Origin: Mesorhizobium atlanticum
Lineage (GTDB): Bacteria; Pseudomonadota; Alphaproteobacteria; Rhizobiales; Rhizobiaceae
Length of the DNA: 64,000 nt
NCBI RefSeq assembly: GCF_003289965.1
Contig: NZ_QMBQ01000007.1
Coordinates: forward strand, 124,001 to 188,000
Reading direction: 5' to 3'
Each line of letters begins with the position of its first letter. The first letter of the stretch is position 1. This document shows, piece after piece, positions 24,837 to 31,575 of this stretch. The notes below the pieces were generated by a model. It had not been told where the DNA came from. It searched no databases and worked only from the letters and a program-made list of their open reading frames with translations. The position numbers and the translations under genes are program-made.

Positions 24837-25301
24837 CTAATGCAGGTCGTCCGGACCTTGCCTTGGCGGCGGGGGTTTGGTGTTCTCGCGATAGATGGCG
24901 TAAGCGACGACCGCGAGGGCGGGCGCGGCAATGGCTGCCAGTCCGCCCCTGCTCTTGGCAAGTGCCGGAAGCAGGGCAAGCGCCGCGGTTATACCCACCG
25001 CCGTCATGTCTGCCTGTCGCCGTCGCGCCCGGCGTTTGCCGCGCACGCTTGCCGTCAGTTTGTGGATGACGACAATCAGCCCGGCAATCACCAGGAACCC
25101 GATGCCGAAGCCCAGGCTGGTCGCCAACGGCCCGTAGCGCGCCGCCAGCCAGATATAGGCGGCGCCGATAAGGAAGCCGACGCCGCAGAGGGCAAGAATG
25201 GCGGCAAGCCCATAAAGGATGACCGTCGTTCGCGCCCTTTGCACGGCAGCCACGGCCTCGCCCGAGGCAAGGGCCGAGATCAGCGAGACAAGCGCCCCCA
25301 T
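24837..25301 (-). CDS. Putative membrane protein (holin-X/YqjE-like)
   Basis: 154 residues. Two strong membrane segments come early (VILYGLAAILALCGVGFLIGAAYIW and LGFGIGFLVIAGLIVVIH). A very basic loop follows (GKRRARRRQ), then another hydrophobic region (VGITAALALLPALAK and GLAAIAAPALAVVAYAIY). It lies 6 bases downstream of the YqjD-like gene. In enterobacteria and rhizobia a YqjD-like gene is commonly followed by a YqjE-like membrane gene, so this is probably the counterpart. Co-transcription from the EcfG promoter at 25665 is likely. Function is unknown. Confidence 0.72.
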   Translation of the reverse strand: MGALVSLISALASGEAVAAVQRARTTVILYGLAAILALCGVGFLIGAAYIWLAARYGPLATSLGFGIGFLVIAGLIVVIHKLTASVRGKRRARRRQADMTAVGITAALALLPALAKSRGGLAAIAAPALAVVAYAIYRENTKPPPPRQGPDDLH

Positions 25302-25307
25302 CTGAGG

Positions 25308-25634
25308 TTAGCGGCGGGAAAGAAGGGCGAAGAGGAAACCGACCCCCGCGGCGATCGCCAGCGACGTCACCGGCTTCTCACGCACCTTGGCTATCAGCTG
25401 CGCCTCTATGTCTTCGGCGCTTCCCCGCATGCTCTCGAACGCGGCTTCACCTTGCGCGCGCAACTGTTCAACGCCATCCGCGGCGGCGCGGCGCGCGGCG
25501 CCGTAACCGTGCTGGCCTGTCCTGGCGAGTTGCTCCGTGAGTTTCTGGATATCAGCCTTCAGCTGCTCGATATCGGCCTCGAGATCGGCGGTGGTTGCTT
25601 GATCCGTTGCGGATTTCCCTGCGGCGGTTGCCAT
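25308..25634 (-). CDS. DUF883/YqjD-ElaB-like membrane-anchored protein
   Basis: 108 residues. A long amphipathic helical region (LEADIEQLKADIQKLTEQLARTG, then GVEQLRAQGEAAFESMRGSAED) precedes a C-terminal anchor VREKPVTSLAIAAGVGFLFALLSRR. The last segment is the hallmark of the YqjD/ElaB family, whose E. coli members tether ribosomes to the inner membrane in stationary phase. An EcfG-type promoter 31 bases upstream of the start supports stress induction. It leads a two-gene operon with the membrane protein downstream. Confidence 0.85.
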   Translation of the reverse strand: MATAAGKSATDQATTADLEADIEQLKADIQKLTEQLARTGQHGYGAARRAAADGVEQLRAQGEAAFESMRGSAEDIEAQLIAKVREKPVTSLAIAAGVGFLFALLSRR

Positions 25635-25664
25635 TCTCTAACTCCTTGCGTTCGCGTTGGTTTC

Positions 25665-25689
25665 AACGCCCGTTCCGCACCATGGTTCC
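25665..25689 (-). promoter_or_regulatory. EcfG-type promoter for the YqjD-like operon
   Basis: Minus strand GGAAC (25689-25685), 16-base spacer, CGTT (25668-25665). The start codon is 31 bases downstream, with a GGAG ribosome-binding site between. Confidence 0.8.
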
Positions 25690-25721
25690 GGGCCTGCCTC
25701 TCACAACTGAATATTGACACC

Positions 25722-26483
25722 CTAGATCAGCGGCCTGCGTTCCTCGCCCAATCCTTCCCAGCGGGCGAGCTTCTTCAGCCCATCATAATCGATCACTTCG
25801 CACCCACCATCCCGCCACAGGACCAATTTGCGGTCCATCAGCTTGCGGATCGTCTTGTTGGTGTGAACAAGCGAGAGGCCAAGCGTGTCGGCGATGTGCT
25901 GTTGCGTGATCGGGATTTGCACCGGCGTCTTGCCGTTGAGGCCGGCGCCGCGAGCCCGGCTGGCGATGAAGGCGATAAGATAGGCGGCGCGCTCGAGCGC
26001 GGTGCGACGGCCGATGCTGAGCAGGTTCTCGTCCAGCATGCGCTCCTCGCGCGAAGCGATCCAGGTTATGTCATAGGCAAGGCCGGGGTGGTTGCGATAG
26101 AGTTCCTGCAACTGCTCGCGTTCGAAGACGCAAAGCAGCATCGGCGACAGGGCTTCGACGGAATGCTGCATCTCGCCCATCAGGCTGCCCTGCAGGCCGA
26201 TGAGGTCGCCGGGCATGGAAAAATTGAGGATTTGGCGGCGCCCGTCGGGCAAGAGCTTATAACGAAAGGCCCAGCCCGACAGCACCGTATAAAGATGAGC
26301 GCTGTGGCTGCCTTCGACCAATACTGTCGCTCCCTTGTCGACGGCAAGCTCGCCGCGCTTGAAGGTGCTGATAAATGACAATTCCTGCTTGTCGAACTCA
26401 CGGAATGCAGGCAAGGGCCGCAACGGGCACTTTTCGCAAGGATATTGACGGCTGGCGACCGGACGTGCGCTTTGGCTGGACAT
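25722..26483 (-). CDS. Crp/Fnr-family transcriptional regulator
   Basis: 253 residues. The N-terminal CEKCPLRPLPAFREF pair of cysteines is followed by a cyclic-nucleotide-type beta barrel (about 40-150). The C-terminal winged helix contains ITQQHIADTLGLSLVHTNKTIRKL. It lacks the full four-cysteine FNR iron-sulfur set, so it is more like the FixK/NnrR side of the family. I set the start at ATG 26483, since GAGGGG lies 6 bases upstream and an EcfG-type promoter ends 43 bases before it. A longer frame to 26642 would start upstream of that promoter. It thus appears to be a stress-sigma target. The cognate sites were not identified. Confidence 0.82.
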   Translation of the reverse strand: MSSQSARPVASRQYPCEKCPLRPLPAFREFDKQELSFISTFKRGELAVDKGATVLVEGSHSAHLYTVLSGWAFRYKLLPDGRRQILNFSMPGDLIGLQGSLMGEMQHSVEALSPMLLCVFEREQLQELYRNHPGLAYDITWIASREERMLDENLLSIGRRTALERAAYLIAFIASRARGAGLNGKTPVQIPITQQHIADTLGLSLVHTNKTIRKLMDRKLVLWRDGGCEVIDYDGLKKLARWEGLGEERRPLI

Positions 26484-26526
26484 TTCGACCCCTCTTCGAA
26501 ATCCCTGCCCTTGTGGGGCGCAAGGA

Positions 26527-26551
26527 AACGCTTGAGACAGGCAGGGGTTCC
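26527..26551 (-). promoter_or_regulatory. EcfG-type promoter for the Crp/Fnr gene
   Basis: Minus strand GGAAC (26551-26547), 16-base spacer, CGTT (26530-26527). Transcription would begin near 26520, which places the Crp/Fnr start at 26483 and excludes the longer reading frame. Confidence 0.75.
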
Positions 26552-26632
26552 GCGAGGCGGACCCCATGTCTTTTTTAAATGACATGACAGCCAATTCCGC
26601 GCATGAGTGCGGCCCTCCCGAGGAGACATAGG

Positions 26633-27013
26633 GTGCCAGCATTGCTTGACGGATTGCGTATCCTCATCCTGGAAGACGAGTTCCTGATCGCGATGGATGT
26701 CGAGCAGCTTTGCCGTGACCATGGCGCCGCGGATGTGACGATCGCCCGCGAGCTCGCGGAGATCGACGGGCAGGCGCTGCCGGAGCGCTTCGACGCGGCC
26801 GTCGTCGATCTTATGCTCGGCGGCGTCTCGACCCTGGATTTCGCCGCGCGGCTGCGCAATGAGGGCGTGCCGTTCGTATTCGCGTCCGGCTATTCGGATT
26901 CGGACGAAATCAAGGGTTCATTCCCGGATATACGGCTGGTGACCAAGCCTTACTCCGGCGACGACCTGATCGAAGCCGTGGCGATGGCCTGCGGCCGGGT
27001 CGCCTCGGCCTGA
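26633..27013 (+). CDS. Single-domain response regulator
   Basis: A stand-alone receiver domain of 126 residues. It has the acidic pair in LILEDEFLIAMDVE, the phospho-acceptor Asp in AAVVDLMLGG, the Ser switch in FVFASGYSD and the Lys in LVTKPYSGDDL. I place the start at GTG 26633 because GAGGAG lies 7 bases upstream. An ATG at 26603 is in frame without a site. There is no output domain, so it may act as a phosphate sink or relay for the HWE kinases of this locus. It is divergent from the Crp/Fnr gene. Confidence 0.82.
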   Translation: MPALLDGLRILILEDEFLIAMDVEQLCRDHGAADVTIARELAEIDGQALPERFDAAVVDLMLGGVSTLDFAARLRNEGVPFVFASGYSDSDEIKGSFPDIRLVTKPYSGDDLIEAVAMACGRVASA

Positions 27014-27048
27014 GGCCATCCATGCTATCGGAATTTTAGGCGATCGGC

Positions 27049-27600
27049 TCACGCCGCGTTCGAGCCTGTCACCTGCGCCGAGATCGCGTCAGGTCCGAAT
27101 TCGTCCTCGCCGGAAATCTTGAGGATCTCCTGCAGCCTGGTGCGCGCCCGGCTGACACGGCTCTTGATCGTGCCGACCGCGCAGCCGCAGATTTCGGCCG
27201 CTTCCTCGTAGGAAAAGCCGGAAGCGCCGATCAGGATGATGGCTTCGCGCTGGTCCTCGGGCAGTTGCTCGAGCGCGCCGCGGAAATCCTTGAGGTCGAG
27301 TTGGCCGTGCTGGGCCGGATGAACGGCAAGCCTGGCGGTCATGATGCCGTCGCTGTCCTGCACTTCGCGGCCGCGCTTGCGCATCTGCGAATAGAATTCG
27401 TTGCGCAGGATGGTGAACAGCCAGGCCTTGAGATTGGTGCCCGGCTGGAAACTCTCATGCTTGTCCCACGCTTTGACCAGCGTTTCCTGGACGAGGTCGT
27501 CGGCCCGGTCGGCGTTCTGCGTCAGCGACACGGCAAAAGCACGCAGGCTCGGGATCGCACCGAGCAGCTCGGTCTTGAAGCTCTGGGATACCGCCGCCAT
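27049..27600 (-). CDS. ecfG: General stress ECF sigma factor EcfG
   Basis: 183 residues with sigma region 2 (DRADDLVQETLVKAWDKHESFQPGTNLKAWLFTILRNEFYSQMRK) and region 4 (QLPEDQREAIILIGASGFSYEEAAEICGCAVGTIKSRVSRARTRL). These are the classical ECF15/EcfG signatures. It directs RNA polymerase to GGAAC-N16-CGTT promoters in the general stress response and is held inactive by NepR. It follows nepR by 3 bases, so the two are co-translated. The unit is under an EcfG promoter of its own (27901), which gives positive feedback. Confidence 0.95.
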   Translation of the reverse strand: MAAVSQSFKTELLGAIPSLRAFAVSLTQNADRADDLVQETLVKAWDKHESFQPGTNLKAWLFTILRNEFYSQMRKRGREVQDSDGIMTARLAVHPAQHGQLDLKDFRGALEQLPEDQREAIILIGASGFSYEEAAEICGCAVGTIKSRVSRARTRLQEILKISGEDEFGPDAISAQVTGSNAA

Positions 27601-27603
27601 GCC

Positions 27604-27807
27604 TCAGTCCTTTTTCTGGGCAGGTTCGGTCTGTTCCAGTTGGCTCAGCAACTGAGCGAAACGGTCCGGCACCTGGTCCGAGACCAACTCGTCATAATAT
27701 TGCTTGAGCTTGCGGGCAATTTCGGAGTTCGCCCCAAGCGGGTTGCCATCCCCGTTCCGATGCCTGCTTTTGGCATCAGCCATCTGTTTTTTTGACATTT
27801 CTTTCAT
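27604..27807 (-). CDS. nepR: Anti-sigma factor NepR
   Basis: 67 residues from ATG 27807. A GTG at 27828 would give 74. The core GNPLGANSEIARKLKQYYDE followed by LVSDQVPDRFAQLLSQLE is diagnostic of NepR, whose two helices clamp EcfG. On stress, phosphorylated PhyR binds NepR instead and frees the sigma factor. I prefer the ATG because an AGGG lies about 6 bases before it. It is the first gene of the nepR-ecfG operon and divergent from phyR, as in most rhizobia. Confidence 0.92.
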   Translation of the reverse strand: MKEMSKKQMADAKSRHRNGDGNPLGANSEIARKLKQYYDELVSDQVPDRFAQLLSQLEQTEPAQKKD

Positions 27808-27900
27808 AGTCGCCCTAGTTTCCAGCACCCGAACCGCTCTTCGACTTCAAACCACAACGCAAGCGGAACCTTCGTCTGGTTGCCCATCCCGAAATCCCGA

Positions 27901-27925
27901 AACGCCGACCTGCTAATTTAGTTCC
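27901..27925 (-). promoter_or_regulatory. EcfG promoter of nepR-ecfG
   Basis: Minus strand GGAAC (27925-27921), 16-base spacer, CGTT (27904-27901). The leader to the NepR ATG is about 90 bases. It lies back to back with the phyR promoter, with 9 bases between the two -35 elements. Confidence 0.85.
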
Positions 27926-27934
27926 ACTGCGGGC

Positions 27935-27959
27935 GGAACTTTTTCGGAAAGCCGGCGTT
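27935..27959 (+). promoter_or_regulatory. EcfG promoter of phyR
   Basis: GGAAC (27935-27939), 16-base spacer, CGTT (27956-27959) on the plus strand, 70 bases before the phyR start codon. It allows PhyR to be induced by its own output sigma factor. Confidence 0.85.
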
Positions 27960-28028
27960 TGATTTTCCGGGGCGTGCGATCGGCATGGCCTTTGACAGGC
28001 AGCGTCATCTGAGGGAGACGTAAACAAA

Positions 28029-28823
28029 ATGAGTTTGTCCGCAACCATCGCTCCGCATCTTCCGTTCCTGCGCCGCTTCTCGCGCGCGGTGTCCGGGTCG
28101 CAAGAGAGCGGTGACGCGCTGGTCGCCGCGATGCTGGAAGCCATCATCGCCGACACCAATATCTTCCCCGAAGCGTCCAGCGATCGTATCGCGCTGTACA
28201 AGGTCTTCGCCAGGCTCTTCACCTCCGTTGCCATCCGCGTGCCGCAGGAGCAGGCCCAGACAGCCTGGGAGCAGCGCGCGGCCGCAAATCTGAACGCGAT
28301 AGCGCCCCTGCCGAGGCAGGCTTTCCTTCTTGTCGCCGTGGAAGGTTTCAGCGAGGACGAGGCGGCGGAAGTTCTCGACGTCGACGAGGACGAGTTCTCG
28401 GAGTTGCTTGCGCAGGCCAGCAACGAGATTTCGCGACAGGTCGCGACCGATGTGCTGATCATCGAGGATGAGCCGCTGATTGCCATGGACATCGAAGAGA
28501 TGGTCGAAAGCCTCGGCCACCGGGTCGTCGGCACGGCACGTACACATGCCGAGGCAGTGGCCATGTTCGGCAAGACGCGGCCGAAAATGGTGCTGGCCGA
28601 CATTCAGCTCGCCGACGGCAGCTCTGGCATCGAAGCCGTCAACGAGATCTTGTCGTCGACGCCGGTACCGGTGATCTTCATCACCGCCTTCCCGGAACGC
28701 CTGCTGACCGGCGAACGCCCCGAGCCGGCCTTCCTGGTCACCAAGCCTTTCAATCCCGACATGGTCAAGGCTCTGATCAGCCAGGCCCTGTTCTTCGACC
28801 GTCAGGCCAAAGCCGCCGCCTGA
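28029..28823 (+). CDS. phyR: Anti-anti-sigma response regulator PhyR
   Basis: 264 residues. The N-terminal ECF-sigma-like domain (about 1-135) mimics EcfG to bind NepR, with LPRQAFLLVAVEGFSEDEAAEVLD as its region-4-like part. The C-terminal receiver has acidic residues in IIEDEPLIAMD, phospho-acceptor D191 in VLADIQLADGSSG, and the Lys in LVTKPFNPD. Phosphorylation by an HWE kinase opens the protein so that it sequesters NepR. It is divergent from nepR-ecfG and followed by a strong hairpin. Confidence 0.95.
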   Translation: MSLSATIAPHLPFLRRFSRAVSGSQESGDALVAAMLEAIIADTNIFPEASSDRIALYKVFARLFTSVAIRVPQEQAQTAWEQRAAANLNAIAPLPRQAFLLVAVEGFSEDEAAEVLDVDEDEFSELLAQASNEISRQVATDVLIIEDEPLIAMDIEEMVESLGHRVVGTARTHAEAVAMFGKTRPKMVLADIQLADGSSGIEAVNEILSSTPVPVIFITAFPERLLTGERPEPAFLVTKPFNPDMVKALISQALFFDRQAKAAA

Positions 28824-28843
28824 TCCGCGTTTTCGACCGTTTT

Positions 28844-28881
28844 GAGCGTCATGCGAGGCTTTCACGCCTCGTATGACGCTC
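28844..28881 (+). terminator. Probable terminator hairpin after phyR
   Basis: The arms GAGCGTCATGCGAGGC (28844-28859) and GCCTCGTATGACGCTC (28866-28881) pair over 16 bases with a single G-T. A TTTTGA precedes the stem, but no clear T-run follows, so termination may be partial or need a factor. Confidence 0.6.
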
Positions 28882-28938
28882 GTCCGGTTGCGATCTGAAA
28901 AGTCCCTTCAAGGGGGATCGTCTTTTTCAGCAAATGGT

Positions 28939-28963
28939 GGAACAAACGGCACCGACCCACGTT
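28939..28963 (+). promoter_or_regulatory. EcfG-type promoter for the DUF1328 gene
   Basis: GGAAC (28939-28943), 16-base spacer, CGTT (28960-28963), 30 bases before the start codon at 28993. Confidence 0.8.
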
Positions 28964-28992
28964 CTTTTCCCGACATTACAAGGAGACGCATC

Positions 28993-29157
28993 ATGCTGTA
29001 CTGGGCGCTCGTATTTCTCGTAGTTGCGATCATCGCCGGCGCGCTTGGGTTCGGCGGCATCGCCGGCACATCGGCGGGCATCGCGCAAATCCTGTTCTTC
29101 ATCTTCCTCGCCTTCCTGGTCATTTCGCTCATCGCAGGCCTCTTCAGGAGAGCCTGA
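28993..29157 (+). CDS. DUF1328 (YtjA-type) small membrane protein
   Basis: 54 residues with two hydrophobic helices (WALVFLVVAIIAGALGFGGIAG and ILFFIFLAFLVISLIAGLF) and a final RRA. This is the standard form of the DUF1328/YtjA family. AGGAG lies 7 bases before the ATG, and an EcfG-type promoter sits just ahead, which agrees with the known stress induction of such genes in alphaproteobacteria. The function is not established. Confidence 0.88.
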   Translation: MLYWALVFLVVAIIAGALGFGGIAGTSAGIAQILFFIFLAFLVISLIAGLFRRA

Positions 29158-29260
29158 CCGCGACACTGGAAGCCGCACCCCTCAAACGGTTTCCAGCCAC
29201 CGCCGGGCGGCGTCTCGAAAGAGCGCCGTCCGGCGGACCGTTTTGGAGAGCACGGGCGTC

Positions 29261-29285
29261 GGAACCAGTTGCGGATTGAGCCGTT
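29261..29285 (+). promoter_or_regulatory. EcfG-type promoter for the HWE kinase gene
   Basis: GGAAC (29261-29265), 16-base spacer, CGTT (29282-29285). The start at 29312 is 27 bases downstream. The kinase that would activate the pathway thus appears to be under EcfG control itself. Confidence 0.78.
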
Positions 29286-29311
29286 CAAGGACCGAGTGCG
29301 GGGATGTTCCA

Positions 29312-30343
29312 ATGCCTCCCGACCATTCCACGAAGGACAGGACTGAAAAACAGGACACAGAGGTGATCGCGATGCATCCCGCCGAAAGCGGGATGCAGGT
29401 GGGGCGAGCTTTGCTTCATGCGCTGCACAATGCCGGAATCTCGGTTCTTTATCAGGATCGGCAGATGAAAACGGTCTGGGCGCGCAACATGAGCGCGCCG
29501 TGGGCGTCCGAAACCGCCGACGGCAAGGATTTGCTTTCGCCGGCGCAGGCCGAACGCATAAGGGCCGTCAAGCTCAAGGTGATCGAATCCGGTAACGCGG
29601 ACCAGCTCGAGCTCAGCATTCCAGGAAGCCAGGGCGTCCGTTGGTTCCAGCTTTGGATCGATGCCGATCGCAGCGACACCAGCGAAGTCCTCGGCGTCGT
29701 CACCACCATGGTCGAGACGACGGAGCAGAAACGCCGCGAGCAGACGTTGAAGACATTGCTGCGCGAAGTCAGCCATCGATCGAAAAACCTCCTGGCCATC
29801 ATCCAGAGCATCGCCACACAGACAGGACGCTACACGGAGACGCTCGGCGAGTTCCTGGCGCGATTTCGCGGCCGTCTGCAATCGCTCGCTTCCTCGCAGG
29901 ACTTGGTCACGTCCTCCAACTGGCGAGGAGCGGCACTGCACGAACTCGTATCCGGCCAGGTCGGCCGCTACAGCGCCGATCTGGCGCGAAGCCTACGGTT
30001 CGCGGGCGACAATCCCTATCTTAATCCCAATGCCGCCCTGCATATCGGCCTGGCGATGCACGAATTGGCTGTGAACTCGGTGAGCTACGGCGCGCTGTCG
30101 CGACCGGACGGCCATGTCGAAGTGAGCGCAAGGCTTGAACCTGATAGCGGAACCTCGCCCAGCCTTTTGCTGACCTGGACGGAATCGGTCGGCGACGCAC
30201 CGCGCAATGAAAAGCGCTTTGGCAGCGTGGCGCTGGAGCGCGTCGTGCCGATGTCGCTGAACGGCTCCGCGACGCTCGAAATCGGCAAGGACCGCATGGA
30301 ATACCGCCTCACCGTCCCGCATGGAAATTTCGAGACGGATTGA
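29312..30343 (+). CDS. PAS-HWE family sensor histidine kinase (soluble)
   Basis: 343 residues with no membrane segment. A PAS domain spans about 30-140 (ALHNAGISVLYQDRQMKTVWARN). The HWE-type dimerisation region has H155 in REVSHRSKNLLAIIQSIA. The ATPase domain has MHELAVNSVSYGALS and the W-x-E of LLTWTESVG. Such kinases feed PhyR in other alphaproteobacteria. An alternative start at 29372 also has a site (GAGG). I keep 29312 because GGGGA lies 7 bases before it and the promoter just upstream. Its place next to phyR and its EcfG promoter make it a strong candidate sensor of this stress circuit. Confidence 0.85.
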   Translation: MPPDHSTKDRTEKQDTEVIAMHPAESGMQVGRALLHALHNAGISVLYQDRQMKTVWARNMSAPWASETADGKDLLSPAQAERIRAVKLKVIESGNADQLELSIPGSQGVRWFQLWIDADRSDTSEVLGVVTTMVETTEQKRREQTLKTLLREVSHRSKNLLAIIQSIATQTGRYTETLGEFLARFRGRLQSLASSQDLVTSSNWRGAALHELVSGQVGRYSADLARSLRFAGDNPYLNPNAALHIGLAMHELAVNSVSYGALSRPDGHVEVSARLEPDSGTSPSLLLTWTESVGDAPRNEKRFGSVALERVVPMSLNGSATLEIGKDRMEYRLTVPHGNFETD

Positions 30344-30481
30344 TTGCGCCCCTGTGGCGCTAAGCTTTGCAGGCGAAGGCCTTTAACGCCCTGTTCACCA
30401 TAAAGTCCGATCCTGTGTCGCCGGCTGGCGATGCGCCGGAAACCCGTCCGTGCCTCCCGGCGCGCGATCTGGGAGACTGAA

Positions 30482-30652
30482 ATGATGGTTGCCGATATGA
30501 ACAGGCTGGAGCAGGCCGCCCGTGTCTCGATGAGCGGCTTCCAGGATGCCGAGCCGCAGCCGGCGCCGCGACCCTCCCACATTTCGCTCCGCCTTGGCGC
30601 CGTCGCGCTTCTCGCCGCCGTGGCCCTGACCGCCGCCTGGCAATTGTTCTGA
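30482..30652 (+). CDS. Small protein with a C-terminal membrane anchor
   Basis: 56 residues (MMVADMNRLEQAARVSMSGF...), with GGGAG 6 bases before the ATG. The N-terminal part is polar with Pro-rich PQPAPRPSH. The last 20 residues are a tail anchor (LGAVALLAAVALTAAWQLF). I find no EcfG-type site in front of it. It may be read through from the kinase gene, which ends 139 bases upstream. Function unknown. Confidence 0.55.
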   Translation: MMVADMNRLEQAARVSMSGFQDAEPQPAPRPSHISLRLGAVALLAAVALTAAWQLF

Positions 30653-30786
30653 TTCCCGCATGCGGCTTGGACCGCGAGCATACGACCAAAGTTGCACGGC
30701 GGCTTTGGGGTAAACGATACCATCAGGCACAGGACCTAAAGCGTGTCGCATGAAGCCATTCGACGCTACGCCTTGAACCCGGCACC

Positions 30787-30812
30787 GGAACTTTCGCTCG
30801 GCGAGAATCGTT
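30787..30812 (+). promoter_or_regulatory. Possible EcfG-type promoter (17-base spacer)
   Basis: GGAAC (30787-30791), 17-base spacer, CGTT (30809-30812), 25 bases before the start of the 108-residue protein. The spacer is one base over the usual, like the site at 23422. Confidence 0.5.
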
Positions 30813-30836
30813 GTTTGCGGCGAGAGGTTTGGAGCC

Positions 30837-31163
30837 ATGGAACACATCGCCGCACTGCTCTTCGTCGTCGGTTGCTCGAGCACAATGACCGATTGCCGCG
30901 AACTTGAAGTGCCGGTCAGCGTCTTCGAGACCGAGCAGGCCTGTACGGCCGAACGGCCCTTCGCGCTCGGCGACCTGCAGGGCCAGGCCCCGCACATCGT
31001 CGGCAGGTGCCTCGCCGTCGATCCGGCGCTAGAGGACGATTACGACCACATCGCCTGGAACGTGCGGCCCGACGGCACTTTGGTCGCGTCTTTGGAGGTT
31101 TCCGGCATGCTTGTCGCGTCGAACAGCGGGCGCCCCGAAAAAGACTATCTTAAACAACAGTAA
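30837..31163 (+). CDS. Hypothetical small protein, possibly exported
   Basis: 108 residues. The start MEHIAALLFVVGCSSTMTDC is hydrophobic but short and acidic. It resembles a weak signal or lipoprotein start, with GCSS as a possible but atypical lipobox. The rest has four more-or-less paired cysteines (DCRELE, QACTAE, GRCLAV) and ends in a charged tail. A GAGG site and a possible EcfG promoter precede it, and a clear terminator follows. I recognise no family. Small exported cysteine-containing proteins of this size are common in rhizobia. Confidence 0.68.
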   Translation: MEHIAALLFVVGCSSTMTDCRELEVPVSVFETEQACTAERPFALGDLQGQAPHIVGRCLAVDPALEDDYDHIAWNVRPDGTLVASLEVSGMLVASNSGRPEKDYLKQQ

Positions 31164-31166
31164 GAT

Positions 31167-31189
31167 CGGGCAGGCAAAGCCCGTTTTTT
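31167..31189 (+). terminator. Rho-independent terminator
   Basis: CGGGC (31167-31171) and GCCCG (31179-31183) flank a 7-base loop and are followed by six T's, just after the stop codon of the 108-residue protein. It separates that gene from the lipoprotein gene. Confidence 0.75.
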
Positions 31190-31246
31190 CATGCTAAATG
31201 GCGGCTGGCACTGCCGAAAGTGAGGACAAAAGTGAGGAGCATTTCA

Positions 31247-31492
31247 ATGCGGAAGATTATTATTGCCATGGTTGCCCTGGTCGCTGTCAGCGGTTGCACC
31301 ACGACCGAGCAGGATGTCGTGGGCGGTGGCCTGATCGGCGCCGGCGTGGGCGGCCTGGTCGGCGGCAGCAAGGGTGCGCTGATCGGCGCGGCCGTCGGTG
31401 CCGGGTCGGGCCTCCTGGTTCGCAACCTGCGCAACGGCTATTGCCAGTATCGCGATCATCGCGGCCGGATCTACACGGCTCGCTGCAACTGA
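31247..31492 (+). CDS. Glycine-zipper lipoprotein (OsmB/YMGG-like)
   Basis: 81 residues. The lipoprotein signal MRKIIIAMVALVAVSGC has its lipobox cysteine at 17. A glycine-zipper region (VVGGGLIGAGVGGLVGGSKGALIGAAVGAGSG) can insert in or lie on membranes, and the tail NGYCQYRDHRGRIYTARC has two cysteines. The start at 31247 is set by GAGGAG 7 bases upstream. OsmB-like lipoproteins are osmotic and stationary-phase proteins of the outer membrane. A hairpin follows the gene. Confidence 0.82.
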   Translation: MRKIIIAMVALVAVSGCTTTEQDVVGGGLIGAGVGGLVGGSKGALIGAAVGAGSGLLVRNLRNGYCQYRDHRGRIYTARCN

Positions 31493-31506
31493 TGCCGGAA
31501 AGGAAG

Positions 31507-31529
31507 CGGAGGCCGGCAACCGGCCTCCG
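31507..31529. terminator. Hairpin after the lipoprotein gene
   Basis: The arms CGGAGGCCGG (31507-31516) and CCGGCCTCCG (31520-31529) are perfect, with a 3-base loop, between the convergent lipoprotein and kinase genes. There is only a weak T-run. Confidence 0.55.
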
Positions 31530-31575
31530 GTTCCAATCCGTTGATTCGCCCGCCTTCCCAGGCCATTTTGGCCGC

